The notes under the pieces: generated by a model
Databases searched by the model: none
Told to the model about the DNA's origin: nothing
Seen by the model: the letters and a program-made list of their open reading frames with translations, nothing else
Position numbers and translations under genes: made by a program
Shown: one piece after another, positions 34,804 through 44,438 of the stretch
Numbering within the stretch: position 1 is the stretch's first letter
How the letters are laid out: each line of letters starts with the position of its first letter
DNA from: Polaromonas sp.
Lineage (GTDB): Bacteria; Pseudomonadota; Gammaproteobacteria; Burkholderiales; Burkholderiaceae_C
NCBI RefSeq assembly: GCF_029945925.1
Contig: NZ_JAQSDN010000010.1
Coordinates: forward strand, 1-64,000
Length of the DNA: 64,000 bases
Direction of reading: 5' to 3'

Positions 34804-35514
34804 CTATGAATAGTGATCAGGCGGGCTGCGTTCGGATAGTCGATCCAACGCCGGATGCCCGCACATGCGCTTCGGCTTGTGATGTCCGTCTCTAAGCAAA
34901 AGAAAGTGAAGAGAAACGACAACGCTCAACAGCGCGGCAAAGAAGCACCATACCGAGATAAACCAGGTTGTATAGAACCAATAGGCCAAGCCAAAGGACA
35001 ACAGCGCAAGGACTCCGTAGGTTTTCACCGTTCTATGCGTTGACAACAAAAGACTGACGGTGGTTGACATCAGGTACAGCGTCATGGCCACCGCAGCATA
35101 GAAATGCGGTGAAACGTACTCGATGTGCTGGCCGATGGGCCGCGAGACGATGGGGAATGCGACCAGGAAGTAAAGCAGGTATGCTCCCACCGCGATGCCA
35201 GCGGCGGAAAAAACGACAAGCGCTTGCCGTCGGCGTCCGGGTGGTTCTATCAGCAACACGGCGACCGGCACGTAGACTGGCCACAACACATGTGAAAAGA
35301 AGGAATACACATGTGTCATCACCGTATTGAGCAAGGGCGCCTCGTGGCTAAACGTCAGCCAAATCACACCCTCGCTCAGCTGCTGGATTGCGAACAACAG
35401 CGGTATTGCGGCGAACGGCAATTCGCGTCGACACCGCGCCGACCGCAGCGTCAGCGTACCCAGGCCAAGCAAAAAGGCACCCGCGGTGAAACTGGCCGTG
35501 GCGGAAAAGCACAT
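34804..35514 (-). CDS. DUF6629-like integral membrane protein
   Basis: A 236-residue protein with seven predicted helices and the characteristic start MCFSATASFTAG. It carries FAAIPLLFAIQQLSEGVIWL and YFLVAFPIVSRPIGQHIEYV. Members are uncharacterised membrane proteins. The ATG lies immediately before the cyclopropane synthase stop, with its ribosome site (AGGAG) inside that gene, so the two are coupled. The C-terminus is basic and His-rich. The 176 bp downstream, before lemA, contain nothing recognisable except a probable promoter for lemA. Confidence 0.72.
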   Translation of the reverse strand: MCFSATASFTAGAFLLGLGTLTLRSARCRRELPFAAIPLLFAIQQLSEGVIWLTFSHEAPLLNTVMTHVYSFFSHVLWPVYVPVAVLLIEPPGRRRQALVVFSAAGIAVGAYLLYFLVAFPIVSRPIGQHIEYVSPHFYAAVAMTLYLMSTTVSLLLSTHRTVKTYGVLALLSFGLAYWFYTTWFISVWCFFAALLSVVVSLHFLLLRDGHHKPKRMCGHPALDRLSERSPPDHYS

Positions 35515-36876
35515 TCAATTCACTCCTGAATTTAGGCCATTGCAGTCTGCGTAGAGGTCGCGCCGCGATAGTGGAACCGGGCATTCGCCAAGGTTGCGCC
35601 TGGAGGCGAGAATTTGGTAAATCCCTGTTCCACCAGACTCGAACTCCAGCGCGCAGGCTGCCATGTACAAGCGCCAAACACGATAGGTCGCCTCGCCAAC
35701 TTCGCGCAGCGCAGCGTCGCGGTTGGCCTCCAGTCGTTGCACCCAATGGCGCAACGTCAGCGCGTAGTGCGGCCGCAGACCCTCAACATCGTGGATTTCG
35801 AATCCCGCGCGCTCCATCCCGAGTTGAATGTTGCTGACGCAATCGAGTTCGCCATCCGGGAAGACATAGCGGTTGATGAACTCAGTGGCCACCGTCTTGT
35901 TCCAGCCCTCTTCGTCGTGCGTGATGCCGTGATTGAGGAACAGTCCGCCAGGACGCAGCAGGCGCATGACGGTCGACAGATAGGTCGGCAGGTTGCTCAA
36001 GCCAACATGCTCGAACATGCCGACGCTCGACACCTTGTCGTAGACGCCTTCGCCGGCCATGTCCCGATAGTCGCGCAGCTCCACAGTTACCAGTTCCTGC
36101 AACCCGTCTGCCTTGATACGCTGCTGGGCGTACTCGAACTGCTGCTGGCTAAGCGTGATGCCGTGGGCCCGCACCCCATGATGCCTGGCAGCCCAGCACA
36201 CCAGGGCCCCCCAGCCGCAGCCGATGTCAAGCAGCCGCTCGCCGGGCTGAAGCCGTAGCTTGCGGCAGATATGCTCCAGCTTGTTGCGCTGCGCCTGATC
36301 CAGCGATTCGTCGAGGCTAGTGAAATAGGCGCAGGAGTACACGCGCTCCGCGTCTAGCCATAAGCGGTAGAACTCGTTGGAGACGTCGTAGTGAAACTGG
36401 ATCGCGGCACGGTCACTGTCTTTCGAGTGGCGATGGGAGAAACGCCGGGCGATCCGGGAAGCCAAGGTATCGCCCGGCTTGAGATTGGGATCCGTCATGG
36501 CGGGCAGGCGCCAGGCATCGCGCAGCAGGGCCAGCTTGTCGCGCCAGGTAAGGGACAGGCGCTCGAAATGCGTCTTTAGTGAGAGTGCGCTGTACAGGTC
36601 ACCCTCGAAATCAATCACACCCCGGAAGTAGGCATCCGCCAGCAACAGCGGACTACGCTCAAGAATCAGACGCCGCAGGATGGCGGGATCGCGCAGCACT
36701 AGCGTGAAGGATGGCAACTGATCACCGGGCGCATGCAGGATGTTGTTCCACAGCCGCAGGGAAGCTGATCCAGCGTAGCCTCGCATCAAGCGGTCGAAGA
36801 TTCTGACAGCCGTCAAATGTGCAGAGGCCGCATCCGACGCGCGGCCTGAAGCAAGGGACGATGTGTTACTTGTCAC
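35515..36876 (-). CDS. cfa: Cyclopropane-fatty-acyl-phospholipid synthase
   Basis: A 453-residue SAM-dependent enzyme that adds a methylene bridge to unsaturated phospholipid acyl chains, protecting membranes in stationary phase or stress. The N-terminal lipid-binding region is followed by HYDVSNEFYRLWLD, the SAM motif LDIGCGWGALVCWA (about 225), the EHVGLSNLPTYL motif and the C-terminal AACALEFESGGTGIYQIL. The start is a GTG at 36876 with GGAGG 7 nt upstream. It lies in the long minus-strand series, before the DUF6629-like gene. Confidence 0.9.
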   Translation of the reverse strand: MTSNTSSLASGRASDAASAHLTAVRIFDRLMRGYAGSASLRLWNNILHAPGDQLPSFTLVLRDPAILRRLILERSPLLLADAYFRGVIDFEGDLYSALSLKTHFERLSLTWRDKLALLRDAWRLPAMTDPNLKPGDTLASRIARRFSHRHSKDSDRAAIQFHYDVSNEFYRLWLDAERVYSCAYFTSLDESLDQAQRNKLEHICRKLRLQPGERLLDIGCGWGALVCWAARHHGVRAHGITLSQQQFEYAQQRIKADGLQELVTVELRDYRDMAGEGVYDKVSSVGMFEHVGLSNLPTYLSTVMRLLRPGGLFLNHGITHDEEGWNKTVATEFINRYVFPDGELDCVSNIQLGMERAGFEIHDVEGLRPHYALTLRHWVQRLEANRDAALREVGEATYRVWRLYMAACALEFESGGTGIYQILASRRNLGECPVPLSRRDLYADCNGLNSGVN

Positions 36877-36920
36877 TGTGGGCCTCCGAAAGTTGACTGA
36901 CGGGTTCTTGAGCGGATCGC

Positions 36921-37391
36921 TTAGCGGACTTCGCGATGAGGTGACCAGGCCGACACAGCGAACTCGATCTCGGTGGCTCGGCTGGCCAGCTTGACCATGA
37001 CGCGGAAGCGGTACGGCCCGCTCCTGGCGGTCGAGAACAACTGGCCGTAGGTCATTTGGCCGTTGACACTCATCGGCGTCAGGTACTTTGGCGGTGCATC
37101 GACAATCCCGGTTTCGCTGAGCTGGACGCGCACCACGGCGTCCCCGATACGCGCGCCGCTACTTGTGAACAGAGCTACGACGAGGTGATGGACTTGGCCA
37201 CCGTCCTGCGGCACGACACCGTGCATGTCTTCCAAAGCGTGTTTCTCTGACACGACGGCAGCGGGCACGAGACCCCAGTAGAGAACCACACCGTCGCGTT
37301 CGAGGCGTGCCTGTGCCAGAACGGCGGACGACCCAAGTGCGAGGATGAGCAGCACAAAAAGTGCAGCCAGTTTTGACAACACGAACGACAT
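36921..37391 (-). CDS. Exported protein of unknown function
   Basis: A 156-residue protein: signal peptide (MSFVLSKLAALFVLLILA...AVLAQA), then an all-beta domain (residues 30-156) with no cysteine in the mature part. The start at 37391 follows GGGAGG and gives a normal signal peptide; an alternative ATG at 37424 overlaps the PRPP synthetase stop by 4 bp (ATGA), which would make it the fourth gene of the coupled chain. The domain, with HHLVVALFTSSGARIGDAVV, looks like a FixH/CopC-type beta sandwich, but the match is loose. Confidence 0.6.
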   Translation of the reverse strand: MSFVLSKLAALFVLLILALGSSAVLAQARLERDGVVLYWGLVPAAVVSEKHALEDMHGVVPQDGGQVHHLVVALFTSSGARIGDAVVRVQLSETGIVDAPPKYLTPMSVNGQMTYGQLFSTARSGPYRFRVMVKLASRATEIEFAVSAWSPHREVR

Positions 37392-37420
37392 GGCGGCCTC
37401 CCGGATAGTCTGGTTCGGAT

Positions 37421-38308
37421 TCATGGAAGAAACTCGCGCACGCTGGCTGCAATGGCGGAGGCCAGTGCGATGCGATTGGACGGGTGAGAAATCGTGTCGC
37501 AGCTCACTATGTCAGCCGCACCGGCCGCATGCAGATCCTCAAAAGCCGTTTGTGCGAACACAGCATGCACAGCCACGCACACGGGTGCGGCCAGACCGAT
37601 ACGGCGTAGATGGCCAACGGTTTCGATCATGGTCCGTGCGGTCGAAACGATGTCGTCCACCAGCACTGGCGTGTGCGAGCGCCAGCGATCAACCTCAGGG
37701 ATGGACACTTTGACATCACGATCGCCTCGCCGGGTCTTTGCCAATATGATGAAAGGCACTTCCGCGCGCTGCGCCACATCCCTTACCCACTGGGCGCTTT
37801 CCTCGTCAGGCCCAATCAAAAGCGGTTGGTTTACATTGAGCCGTACCCAGCTTGCGACGCCGTCTGCCGCATGGGCCACCCGCGACGGAATACTGTAAAC
37901 CTGCGATAGCTCCGCAATGCGGTGCAAATGAGGATCTACAGTGACCAACCAGTCCACATGGCGTGAGATCCACGCTGCCACATGCTGAGCGCTGATCGTC
38001 TCACCCGCGTGAAACTGCCGATCCTGACGCATGTAGGCCAGGTATGGAGCCACCAAGCCGACCGATACCGCACCAGCTTCGCGGATGGCGCATGCCAGAA
38101 GCAGGAGCGGCACCAGTTTGTCATCCGGTCGGTCAAGCGTGCACACGATGAACACATGTCGCCCTTCGACCGAGGTTTCAGCCCTCACATGGGATTCTCC
38201 GTCGGGGAAACGGCGAACCGTTGCAAGTCCGCGATCGAAATCAAAATGAGCAGCCAGATCGTCGGTAAGACGTTCATTGCCAGGCATGGCGATCCCCACG
38301 GGCTTCAT
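37421..38308 (-). CDS. prs: Ribose-phosphate pyrophosphokinase family protein
   Basis: A 295-residue PRPP synthetase-type enzyme with the two phosphoribosyltransferase-like domains. Signatures are [12 protein letters not shown] (flexible loop region), [17 protein letters not shown], the basic VTVDPHLHR motif, and the ribose-5-phosphate loop [13 protein letters not shown] (about 213). Family members make PRPP from ribose 5-phosphate and ATP. This one is a shorter, archaeal-like relative rather than the housekeeping enzyme of about 315 residues. It overlaps the upstream phosphorylase by 4 bp (ATGA at 38305-38308), so it probably handles a product of that enzyme. Confidence 0.85.
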   Translation of the reverse strand: MKPVGIAMPGNERLTDDLAAHFDFDRGLATVRRFPDGESHVRAETSVEGRHVFIVCTLDRPDDKLVPLLLLACAIREAGAVSVGLVAPYLAYMRQDRQFHAGETISAQHVAAWISRHVDWLVTVDPHLHRIAELSQVYSIPSRVAHAADGVASWVRLNVNQPLLIGPDEESAQWVRDVAQRAEVPFIILAKTRRGDRDVKVSIPEVDRWRSHTPVLVDDIVSTARTMIETVGHLRRIGLAAPVCVAVHAVFAQTAFEDLHAAGAADIVSCDTISHPSNRIALASAIAASVREFLP

Positions 38309-39813
38309 GATTTTGCCTCCTCGCCCAGTGTCAAAATCGGGTGCGTCGCGAGATAGCGCTTAGCGTAGGCCAGTTCTCCCGGTGCCTCCGCGTGCAATGT
38401 GAACAAGGGCTGACCAAGCTGCACAGGATCGCCCAACTTCACATGTAAAGTGAGCCCGGCAGTGGGAGCGCCAGGCGCACCGGCGAGTTTCGCAACCCGC
38501 GCGAGCCGTCGACTGTCGATGCCGGAGACATAGCCGGTACGTTCGGCTGTCACCGCTTCAAGCAAAGGGGCGACACCGGGCTCGCGCAACCCACCTTGCG
38601 CCTCGCAGATAGCCTGAAACTTGTCCCAGGCCGCGCCGCTGTCAAGTAGTCGCCAAGCCTCCGATTTGCCAGCGCCTGGAATGCTATGCCCGCAGAACTC
38701 CAAAAGATCTCCCGCCAGCACCAGCGACCGCATGCGAAGATCCACAGGGGCCGCAGCCGCACCGCGCAACACCGCCAGGACGTCATGCGCTTCCAGTGCA
38801 GGGCCAACGCCACGCCCAACGGGCTGTGCACCGTTCGTGCGGACAACCCGCAAGTGGATTCCATGTGCAGCAGCTACCTGTTCAAGCAGGACCTGAAGGC
38901 GATGCGCATCTTCATTGGTCCGAATCTTGGCGGTGGGACCAACGGGAATGTCGATCACCGCGTGCGTCGCCCCGGCGGCAATCTTCTTGGACAACACGGA
39001 CGCGACCAGCTGGGCGTCGCTATCAAGGTCCAGTGGACGCTCAACGCGGATCAGCAAGTCATCCGCCGGACTCAGGGTCAGCGCCCCTCCCCATACAAAA
39101 CAGCCGCCCTCGCGCTCGACCACGCGGCGCATTGCAGGTAGATCCAGATCGACACGGGTCACCGTCTCCATCACATCGGCGGTACCAGCAGGTGAAGTGA
39201 TCGCGCGGGATGAAGTCTTTGGCATTGTCAGCCCAGCTGCAGCGGCAATGGCAACCACGATGGGAGTTGTCCGGTTGCCAGGCAAACCTCCTATGCAGTG
39301 CTTGTCCGCAATGGGGGTTCGCCCCCAATCAATACGCTCCCCCACGTCAACCATTGCTCGCGTCAGATCGATTGTTTCCTGGAGGTCCATACGCCCACCC
39401 GCGCAGGCACTCAGGAAGGCGGCGATGTGCATATCCGAATATCGGCCCGCAGCGACGTCCGTCACGATGGCCTTGAGCGCAGGGGCATCAAGCCGATGGC
39501 CGTAGATCTTGGCACGCATGGCACTCAGAGAGTCGAGTGTCGGCGCATGCGCCACGCCGACGATGTCTCCCAAAATGGCATTCAACGCTTTCCAGGCGCT
39601 GGTTGAAAGACTGACCTCCCCCTCCGCCAGAAGATCTGAATCGACGACGTTGATTGTCGCTATGATGCGACGGTCGTGCAGGTCTACCTCGACGCGTGTT
39701 TGCGCTTCGAACCCTTCAGCGCGGCAGACGTGGCAATCACGCCGCATGTAGATCACGAATTCCTGGTGTGTGTCTATCCCCAGGGGACGCAGCCGCAATC
39801 CAACTCCGTTCAT
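38305..39813 (-). CDS. Archaeal-type NMP/thymidine phosphorylase family protein
   Basis: A 502-residue phosphorylase of the group called putative thymidine phosphorylase in bacteria and AMP phosphorylase in archaea. It has an N-terminal domain of about 85 residues absent from E. coli DeoA (440 residues), then the catalytic core: [30 protein letters not shown], and [18 protein letters not shown]. The length and the [10 protein letters not shown] form match the archaeal AMP phosphorylases (about 503 residues), which turn NMP and phosphate into base and ribose 1,5-bisphosphate. Its start overlaps the nuclease stop and its stop overlaps the PRPP synthetase start, both by 4 bp. Confidence 0.85.
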   Translation of the reverse strand: MNGVGLRLRPLGIDTHQEFVIYMRRDCHVCRAEGFEAQTRVEVDLHDRRIIATINVVDSDLLAEGEVSLSTSAWKALNAILGDIVGVAHAPTLDSLSAMRAKIYGHRLDAPALKAIVTDVAAGRYSDMHIAAFLSACAGGRMDLQETIDLTRAMVDVGERIDWGRTPIADKHCIGGLPGNRTTPIVVAIAAAAGLTMPKTSSRAITSPAGTADVMETVTRVDLDLPAMRRVVEREGGCFVWGGALTLSPADDLLIRVERPLDLDSDAQLVASVLSKKIAAGATHAVIDIPVGPTAKIRTNEDAHRLQVLLEQVAAAHGIHLRVVRTNGAQPVGRGVGPALEAHDVLAVLRGAAAAPVDLRMRSLVLAGDLLEFCGHSIPGAGKSEAWRLLDSGAAWDKFQAICEAQGGLREPGVAPLLEAVTAERTGYVSGIDSRRLARVAKLAGAPGAPTAGLTLHVKLGDPVQLGQPLFTLHAEAPGELAYAKRYLATHPILTLGEEAKS

Positions 39814-41171
39814 CGTGCAATCTCCAAGGTCTGGCCCAGCCGCGGGACGGTCACAGACCAGCCGAGTTCACGCTCTATGCGTTGCCGGAGCGCATCTGCC
39901 GGAGCCGGTTCGCCATGATTGAGGAAAACACCCCGAGGTGCCTTCGGAGAAGTTTTGAGCCAATCGACGATCTGGCGCGCGTCGGCGTGGGCGGACATGC
40001 CTGGCAAAGACACCACTTCGGCATTGACGGCGACATCCTCCCCGTGAATGCGAATGCTTTTCTCGCCGGCAACTATCCTGCCGCCGCGTGTGCCCCCAGC
40101 CTGGAATCCGGCGAACACAATGGTGTTTCGTCTGTCCGGCGCCAGCGCCTTTAGGTGATGCAGCACCCGCCCACCAGTGGCCATGCCACTTGCCGACACG
40201 ATGACGGCCGGGTAATGTTGGGCGACCAGCGCACGCGACTCCTCTACTGTACGAACCATTTTCGCGACCTGACACATCCCGATGCACTCCTCCGGCGACA
40301 GCCGGTGCTCGGCGCGATAGCGGTGATAGATATCGGTCATGTCGATTGCCATCGGGCTGTTCAGGTATACGGGCATGTCAGGGATTTCCGAACGCTCTTT
40401 TAAGCGGTAAATCGAATACAAAAGCGATTGAGCTCGCCCGACTGCAAACGCGGGAATTACTACGACACCTCCCCGTGCGGCCGTGCGCCTGATCACCTCG
40501 CCCAGCAGAGTTTCGGCATCTGCCCCGTCATGAAGGCGGTCACCGTACGTCGATTCGGCGACGATATAGTCAGCCCGCTCGATAGGCGCAGGCGCCCGCA
40601 TGACGAGATCGTCCGGGCGGCCCAGGTCGCCTGAGAACAAGATGGTGGTCTCGCCCGCCGTCACCTCGACCGAACCGGCGCCCAGAATATGCCCCGCTGG
40701 CCGTAGGCGGAGATGCATACCGGCGACGCCTCTGGCGGGGGCATCAAAAGGCAACGGCTCCAGACGACGCAAGGCCCGGAAAGCATCCTCTTCGGTGTAC
40801 AGCGGCAGGGCTGGTGTGTGTTTAGACCGCTGGCGGCGGTTGGCATACTCCGCGTCTTCTTCCTGCAACCTTCCGCTGTCGGGCAGCAGAACTCCGCAGA
40901 CTTCAATCGTGGATGGCGTGGCAAATACCGGACCACGAAAACCCTGCTTGACGAGCAACGGCAAGGCCCCGGAATGATCGAGGTGGGCATGCGTCAGGAC
41001 GACGGCATCGAGTTGTTTCGGATCGAAGGGAAATTCCTCCCAATTCATCGAGCGCAAATTTTTGTAGCCTTGAAACAGACCACAATCGACAAGCAGCTGT
41101 TTCCCTTCATGGGTGACGAGCGTCTTCGAACCGGTGACAGTGCCTGCGGCACCGAGGAATGAGAGTTTCAT
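39810..41171 (-). CDS. MBL-fold beta-CASP ribonuclease-like protein
   Basis: A 453-residue metallo-beta-lactamase/beta-CASP protein. Motifs: [11 protein letters not shown] (metal site), the His in [31 protein letters not shown], the beta-CASP insert with [34 protein letters not shown], and the final [15 protein letters not shown]. This is the layout of RNA-processing exo/endonucleases such as CPSF73-like archaeal enzymes. The ATG at 41171 starts at the family's [15 protein letters not shown]; an upstream TTG at 41189 is less likely. The stop overlaps the phosphorylase start (ATGA), so nuclease, phosphorylase and PRPP synthetase are coupled. Confidence 0.87.
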   Translation of the reverse strand: MKLSFLGAAGTVTGSKTLVTHEGKQLLVDCGLFQGYKNLRSMNWEEFPFDPKQLDAVVLTHAHLDHSGALPLLVKQGFRGPVFATPSTIEVCGVLLPDSGRLQEEDAEYANRRQRSKHTPALPLYTEEDAFRALRRLEPLPFDAPARGVAGMHLRLRPAGHILGAGSVEVTAGETTILFSGDLGRPDDLVMRAPAPIERADYIVAESTYGDRLHDGADAETLLGEVIRRTAARGGVVVIPAFAVGRAQSLLYSIYRLKERSEIPDMPVYLNSPMAIDMTDIYHRYRAEHRLSPEECIGMCQVAKMVRTVEESRALVAQHYPAVIVSASGMATGGRVLHHLKALAPDRRNTIVFAGFQAGGTRGGRIVAGEKSIRIHGEDVAVNAEVVSLPGMSAHADARQIVDWLKTSPKAPRGVFLNHGEPAPADALRQRIERELGWSVTVPRLGQTLEIAR

Positions 41172-41279
41172 GTGGGAACTTTCAGGCAAGTGATTGAAAA
41201 TTGGGCTTCGGGTGACACAAACATTGGTTTAGCCATTGCAGTACAACAACCACCGGTCGTATACAAAAAAACCCCGCTC

Positions 41280-42335
41280 TCATGACAAAGGCCATTTTTT
41301 TGATGCGAACGGTGCACCCACGCCTAAAGAGGCGTCTGTCATGGCCATGGATTCGCTTGCCGGCACACCACTTGTCCCAAGCGCACGGATGGCGTCTATC
41401 GTCTCTGGAATAACGATGGCCTGGTTGTCCACCATGTAGGCATAAAACAACTCCGCGCCTTCCACGTGCAGCATGTCGGACCAAAGTCCTACTTCGTACA
41501 GGCTGTCGTGCGGTCGGCCGCTGTCGGCCATCAACTCCTTGACCACGTTTGGGGCAGTGAGGCCGGTACTGCCTTTGATTAGGGCGATCCGGCTGGAGCG
41601 GGAAAAGATCTCCAGAACTTCCTCTTTGCTCGCTGAACGTGTCATATCAACCGCCCAATAATGGACGTGCGCAATCGTCGTCGGAACAGCGACCGCCATC
41701 GTCACCACGTCGAGATCGGGATCAACGCTACGCGCATCGGGCCCCTGGTGGCTCGGAATCGAAGGTTCGGGAAGCACCGTGTTCATGATGCCGCCAAGAT
41801 GACTTTCCCATGGGTCGGTGGCGCGCCGCAGCAGTGTGCCGCGCGCGCGTTTGAGCAAGCCGGCGCGTTTGAGTGCACCCAGGGTGCGAACGATCGATGT
41901 AGTGTTGCAAGACACCACACGGGTCGCTGGGCGACCGACCGCCGAGGCGTAGTTCGCCTCAGCCACGAAGGAATGCCCAGTTACTTCGTGCTTTTCGCCG
42001 CCGTGAAGAATAAATGCCTTTCCGGCGGCGCGATAGCGCTCCGCATTGCTGGCACCAACGCGCTTGGGCGTACAGTCCACGACGATGTCGCTGATGCCCA
42101 AGAGATCATCCAGCGACCCGCTGAGATGAAAACCCGCCTCTCGCATGCGCTGGCTTGCCGACGCGTCCGCGGCATAGAGGGGTATTTGTTGCGTCACGGC
42201 GCCCAGAATGCGCCAGTCTGCGGCAACATCGGCTACGCCCGCTAATGCCATATCCGGCTGACTTTTGATGGCTTCGGCAACACGCTTGCCGATCACACCG
42301 TAGCCAACGATGCCTACCTGGATCATGTTGTTCAT
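41280..42335 (-). CDS. Archaeal-type (type II) glyceraldehyde-3-phosphate dehydrogenase
   Basis: A 351-residue dehydrogenase. The Rossmann motif is GIVGYGVIGKRVAEAI; the catalytic cysteine lies in VVSCNTTSIVRTL (about 143); LLRRATDPWESHLGGIMNTV and PSHQGPDARSV are typical of the archaeal phosphorylating GAPDH, which is unrelated in motif details to the bacterial GapA (SCTTN). It would interconvert glyceraldehyde 3-phosphate and 1,3-bisphosphoglycerate with NAD(P). AAAGGAGAAC is a strong ribosome site. It lies 108 bp upstream of the coupled nuclease-phosphorylase-PRPP genes. The presence of this type in a betaproteobacterium implies transfer at some time. Confidence 0.87.
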   Translation of the reverse strand: MNNMIQVGIVGYGVIGKRVAEAIKSQPDMALAGVADVAADWRILGAVTQQIPLYAADASASQRMREAGFHLSGSLDDLLGISDIVVDCTPKRVGASNAERYRAAGKAFILHGGEKHEVTGHSFVAEANYASAVGRPATRVVSCNTTSIVRTLGALKRAGLLKRARGTLLRRATDPWESHLGGIMNTVLPEPSIPSHQGPDARSVDPDLDVVTMAVAVPTTIAHVHYWAVDMTRSASKEEVLEIFSRSSRIALIKGSTGLTAPNVVKELMADSGRPHDSLYEVGLWSDMLHVEGAELFYAYMVDNQAIVIPETIDAIRALGTSGVPASESMAMTDASLGVGAPFASKKWPLS

Positions 42336-42483
42336 TCGTTCTCCTTTATCAATCGATACTGGGCTACCGCGAGATCTGGGGCGTCACGCCTCAGGACGCC
42401 TGCGAGGTCGGGCTCAGCGAGCCATATCGCTGCCGACGCGCCCTTCGCTTTCGTCCTTCCGGCACGGCAGCACGAGTCTCTTT

Positions 42484-43230
42484 TCACGTAGCACCTCTTC
42501 CGGCGCCTACGACTCGGCGAATCCGCGCCATGTCCCGCTGCCGCCAGGTGAGATGCTCATAAACACTGCTCCAGTACATGCCGAAAGCGAAACCAAACAA
42601 GAGCTCCTCTATAGGCAAACCACCCGGACGCCAGGCAAGCAAGGCGCCCAGGTTCCAGACGGCCTCAACGTAACCGGGCCAAAACCACTTCAACCCGAGC
42701 AGAAAGACCGCATACAGCGCCAGAAAAACGCCTCCGCCGAAGAGTGTGTTTCGCCAGAGGTCCGGCCGGCAAAAGAGTGTTGCCATTGCCCCTGAAAACA
42801 TCGCCAGAATTCCGGGATAAATTGGGTTCCAACGCAGCACCATCAGGCCACCGAAGACGAAAAGTGGAGAGGCTAGTGCCAACAGATGCCAGCGATGCTG
42901 TGGCATCGATCTCGCTCGGTGATCCATGCTTCTGAGTGGTAATGAAGTTAGAGCGCGATAGCCGGCCACGCCTAGGCCACCGATCGCGAAACGGAAGATC
43001 AGGCTTTCAATATCAAAGCCTGTTCGTTGGGCCAGGTCAAACAGACTGGGTGGATTCCAATAGGCGGGCACGAACAGCGGCTCTGTCAGACCGAAGGGTG
43101 TGGTCAGCATGCTGGCCCAAAGCATGGGACGGCGCAGTTCGGGGCGGAAGTAGAACAGCAGTGCCCACGGCACCATAAATGCCGAGGCCCAGATTAACCA
43201 TGCATAGCGGAAAGATGGATCGTCGGTCAT
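42484..43230 (-). CDS. Lycopene-cyclase-domain-like integral membrane protein
   Basis: A 248-residue membrane protein with about seven helices. It contains two similar acidic motifs, GFDIESLIFRFAIGG (about 75) and GLPIEELLFGFAFG (about 213). The second matches the PxEE-x-xF motif of the CrtYc/CrtYd (CarR) lycopene cyclase domains, and the two copies suggest a tandem of three-helix units as in fused cyclases. No carotenoid genes are nearby, so the substrate may be another isoprenoid or lipid. The start at 43230 follows GGAGC. It is downstream of the isoprenylcysteine methyltransferase-like gene. Confidence 0.6.
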   Translation of the reverse strand: MTDDPSFRYAWLIWASAFMVPWALLFYFRPELRRPMLWASMLTTPFGLTEPLFVPAYWNPPSLFDLAQRTGFDIESLIFRFAIGGLGVAGYRALTSLPLRSMDHRARSMPQHRWHLLALASPLFVFGGLMVLRWNPIYPGILAMFSGAMATLFCRPDLWRNTLFGGGVFLALYAVFLLGLKWFWPGYVEAVWNLGALLAWRPGGLPIEELLFGFAFGMYWSSVYEHLTWRQRDMARIRRVVGAGRGAT

Positions 43231-43275
43231 GTCGTTGCGCTCCAAGTGAGATGATTTTCAATGTCCGACGACGTG

Positions 43276-43938
43276 TTATGTGGGGTGTTGAGTCGAGGGC
43301 GATCCGCCAAAGTTCGGAATAAATCGAGGTGTTCGGCTCGCGTAGCGATCCCATTCATCCCCAAAACGCTGTGCCGATTCGCGCTCCTCCGTATAGGAAA
43401 GCCGCACGTACATCACACACAAGATTGGGAACATCACCAGCGTCAGTACCGTTGGCCACTGCAGCAGGAAGCCGAACATGATCATCACAAACGCCACGTA
43501 CTGGGGATGCCGAACCCTTGCATATGCGCCACTTTGAGCAAGTGTTCCTGCACGCTGGTTCGCGTACAACACCGACCAAGCTGCGGACAGCAGCCAGAAG
43601 CCGCCGCCGATGAATAAGGCGCTAAGCAGATGAAACGGACCGAAGTGGGGATTAGCACGCCAGCCGAACATCACTTCCAACAAATGACCGGCATCGTGCG
43701 AGAGGAAGTCCACACCCGGGAACTTGGTGCTCAACCATCCCGACATCAGGTAGATGGTTAGCGGGAAGCCATACATCTCGGCAAAAAGCGCCACCAGAAA
43801 CCCGGAGAAAGCACTGAACGAGCGCCAGTCCCTTGGGCTCTGCGGCTTGGCGAAACTAAAAGCGAAAATAATGAACACCAGTGAATTGATGACTACCAGC
43901 GTCCACAGCCCATAGGCTGGTGCAGAAGATTGGTCCAT
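43276..43938 (-). CDS. Isoprenylcysteine methyltransferase-like membrane protein
   Basis: A 220-residue membrane protein with five to six helices and the C-terminal ICMT/PEMT SAM-binding signature: GAYARVRHPQYVAFVMIMFG, then YVRLSYTEERESAQRFGDEW and ASRTPRFIP. Family members methylate lipids or isoprenoid-linked substrates; the bacterial ones are mostly uncharacterised. AAGGAA lies before the ATG at 43938. It forms an apparent unit with the lycopene-cyclase-like gene 45 bp downstream and the small DUF2933 gene 21 bp upstream, so a lipid-modifying role is plausible. Confidence 0.82.
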   Translation of the reverse strand: MDQSSAPAYGLWTLVVINSLVFIIFAFSFAKPQSPRDWRSFSAFSGFLVALFAEMYGFPLTIYLMSGWLSTKFPGVDFLSHDAGHLLEVMFGWRANPHFGPFHLLSALFIGGGFWLLSAAWSVLYANQRAGTLAQSGAYARVRHPQYVAFVMIMFGFLLQWPTVLTLVMFPILCVMYVRLSYTEERESAQRFGDEWDRYASRTPRFIPNFGGSPSTQHPT

Positions 43939-43959
43939 TTCCTTGACTCCGATATAGGT

Positions 43960-44262
43960 TCAGTGGTGGTGGGTGCCAGATGACGCTGATGCGCCCGGCT
44001 TCGGGGCACCCTCTCCGGGTGCCGCGTCTTGGTCGCGGCGGCCGGGCGTATCGTCAGATCGATGTTGACCGTGGCCCCCATGACCGCCGTGGAACATATG
44101 CATCAACACGCAGCCCCCCAAGAGCAGGAAGGGCAACCAGCCGAAAAGATGAGCGCGATGTTCTGCCAAAAGGAAGAACAGCGCGACCGCCGCAAAACCA
44201 GCGAATATCCAGGTCGAGACCTTGCCGCGTTGGCGGCGGCGTAAGGAAAGTAAGCGTTTCAT
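43960..44262 (-). CDS. DUF2933 small membrane protein
   Basis: A 100-residue protein with a basic N-terminus (MKRLLSLRRRQRGK), two hydrophobic segments (IFAGFAAVALFFLLAEH; LFGWLPFLLLGGCVLMHMF) and a His/Gly-rich tail (HGGHGGHGQHRSDD ... SGTHHH). This is the usual form of DUF2933 proteins in copper and silver clusters; the tail probably binds metal. GAAAGGACC is its ribosome site. It is downstream of the DUF3141 gene. Confidence 0.8.
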   Translation of the reverse strand: MKRLLSLRRRQRGKVSTWIFAGFAAVALFFLLAEHRAHLFGWLPFLLLGGCVLMHMFHGGHGGHGQHRSDDTPGRRDQDAAPGEGAPKPGASASSGTHHH

Positions 44263-44438
44263 GTGAAGGTCCTTTCGAGAATCGTGGTTGGAAAAAATAC
44301 AGGGCTCAAAGGCCGTGTACGGGATGTCAAAATGCGCGGCTCTTCATTCATGGCTAAATTCCTCGGAGTCCGGTGCTATGGGCACGGATGCTGTATGAGC
44401 TGTCACCATCGAATGGCGTCGATCGCGATAGGAGTACT

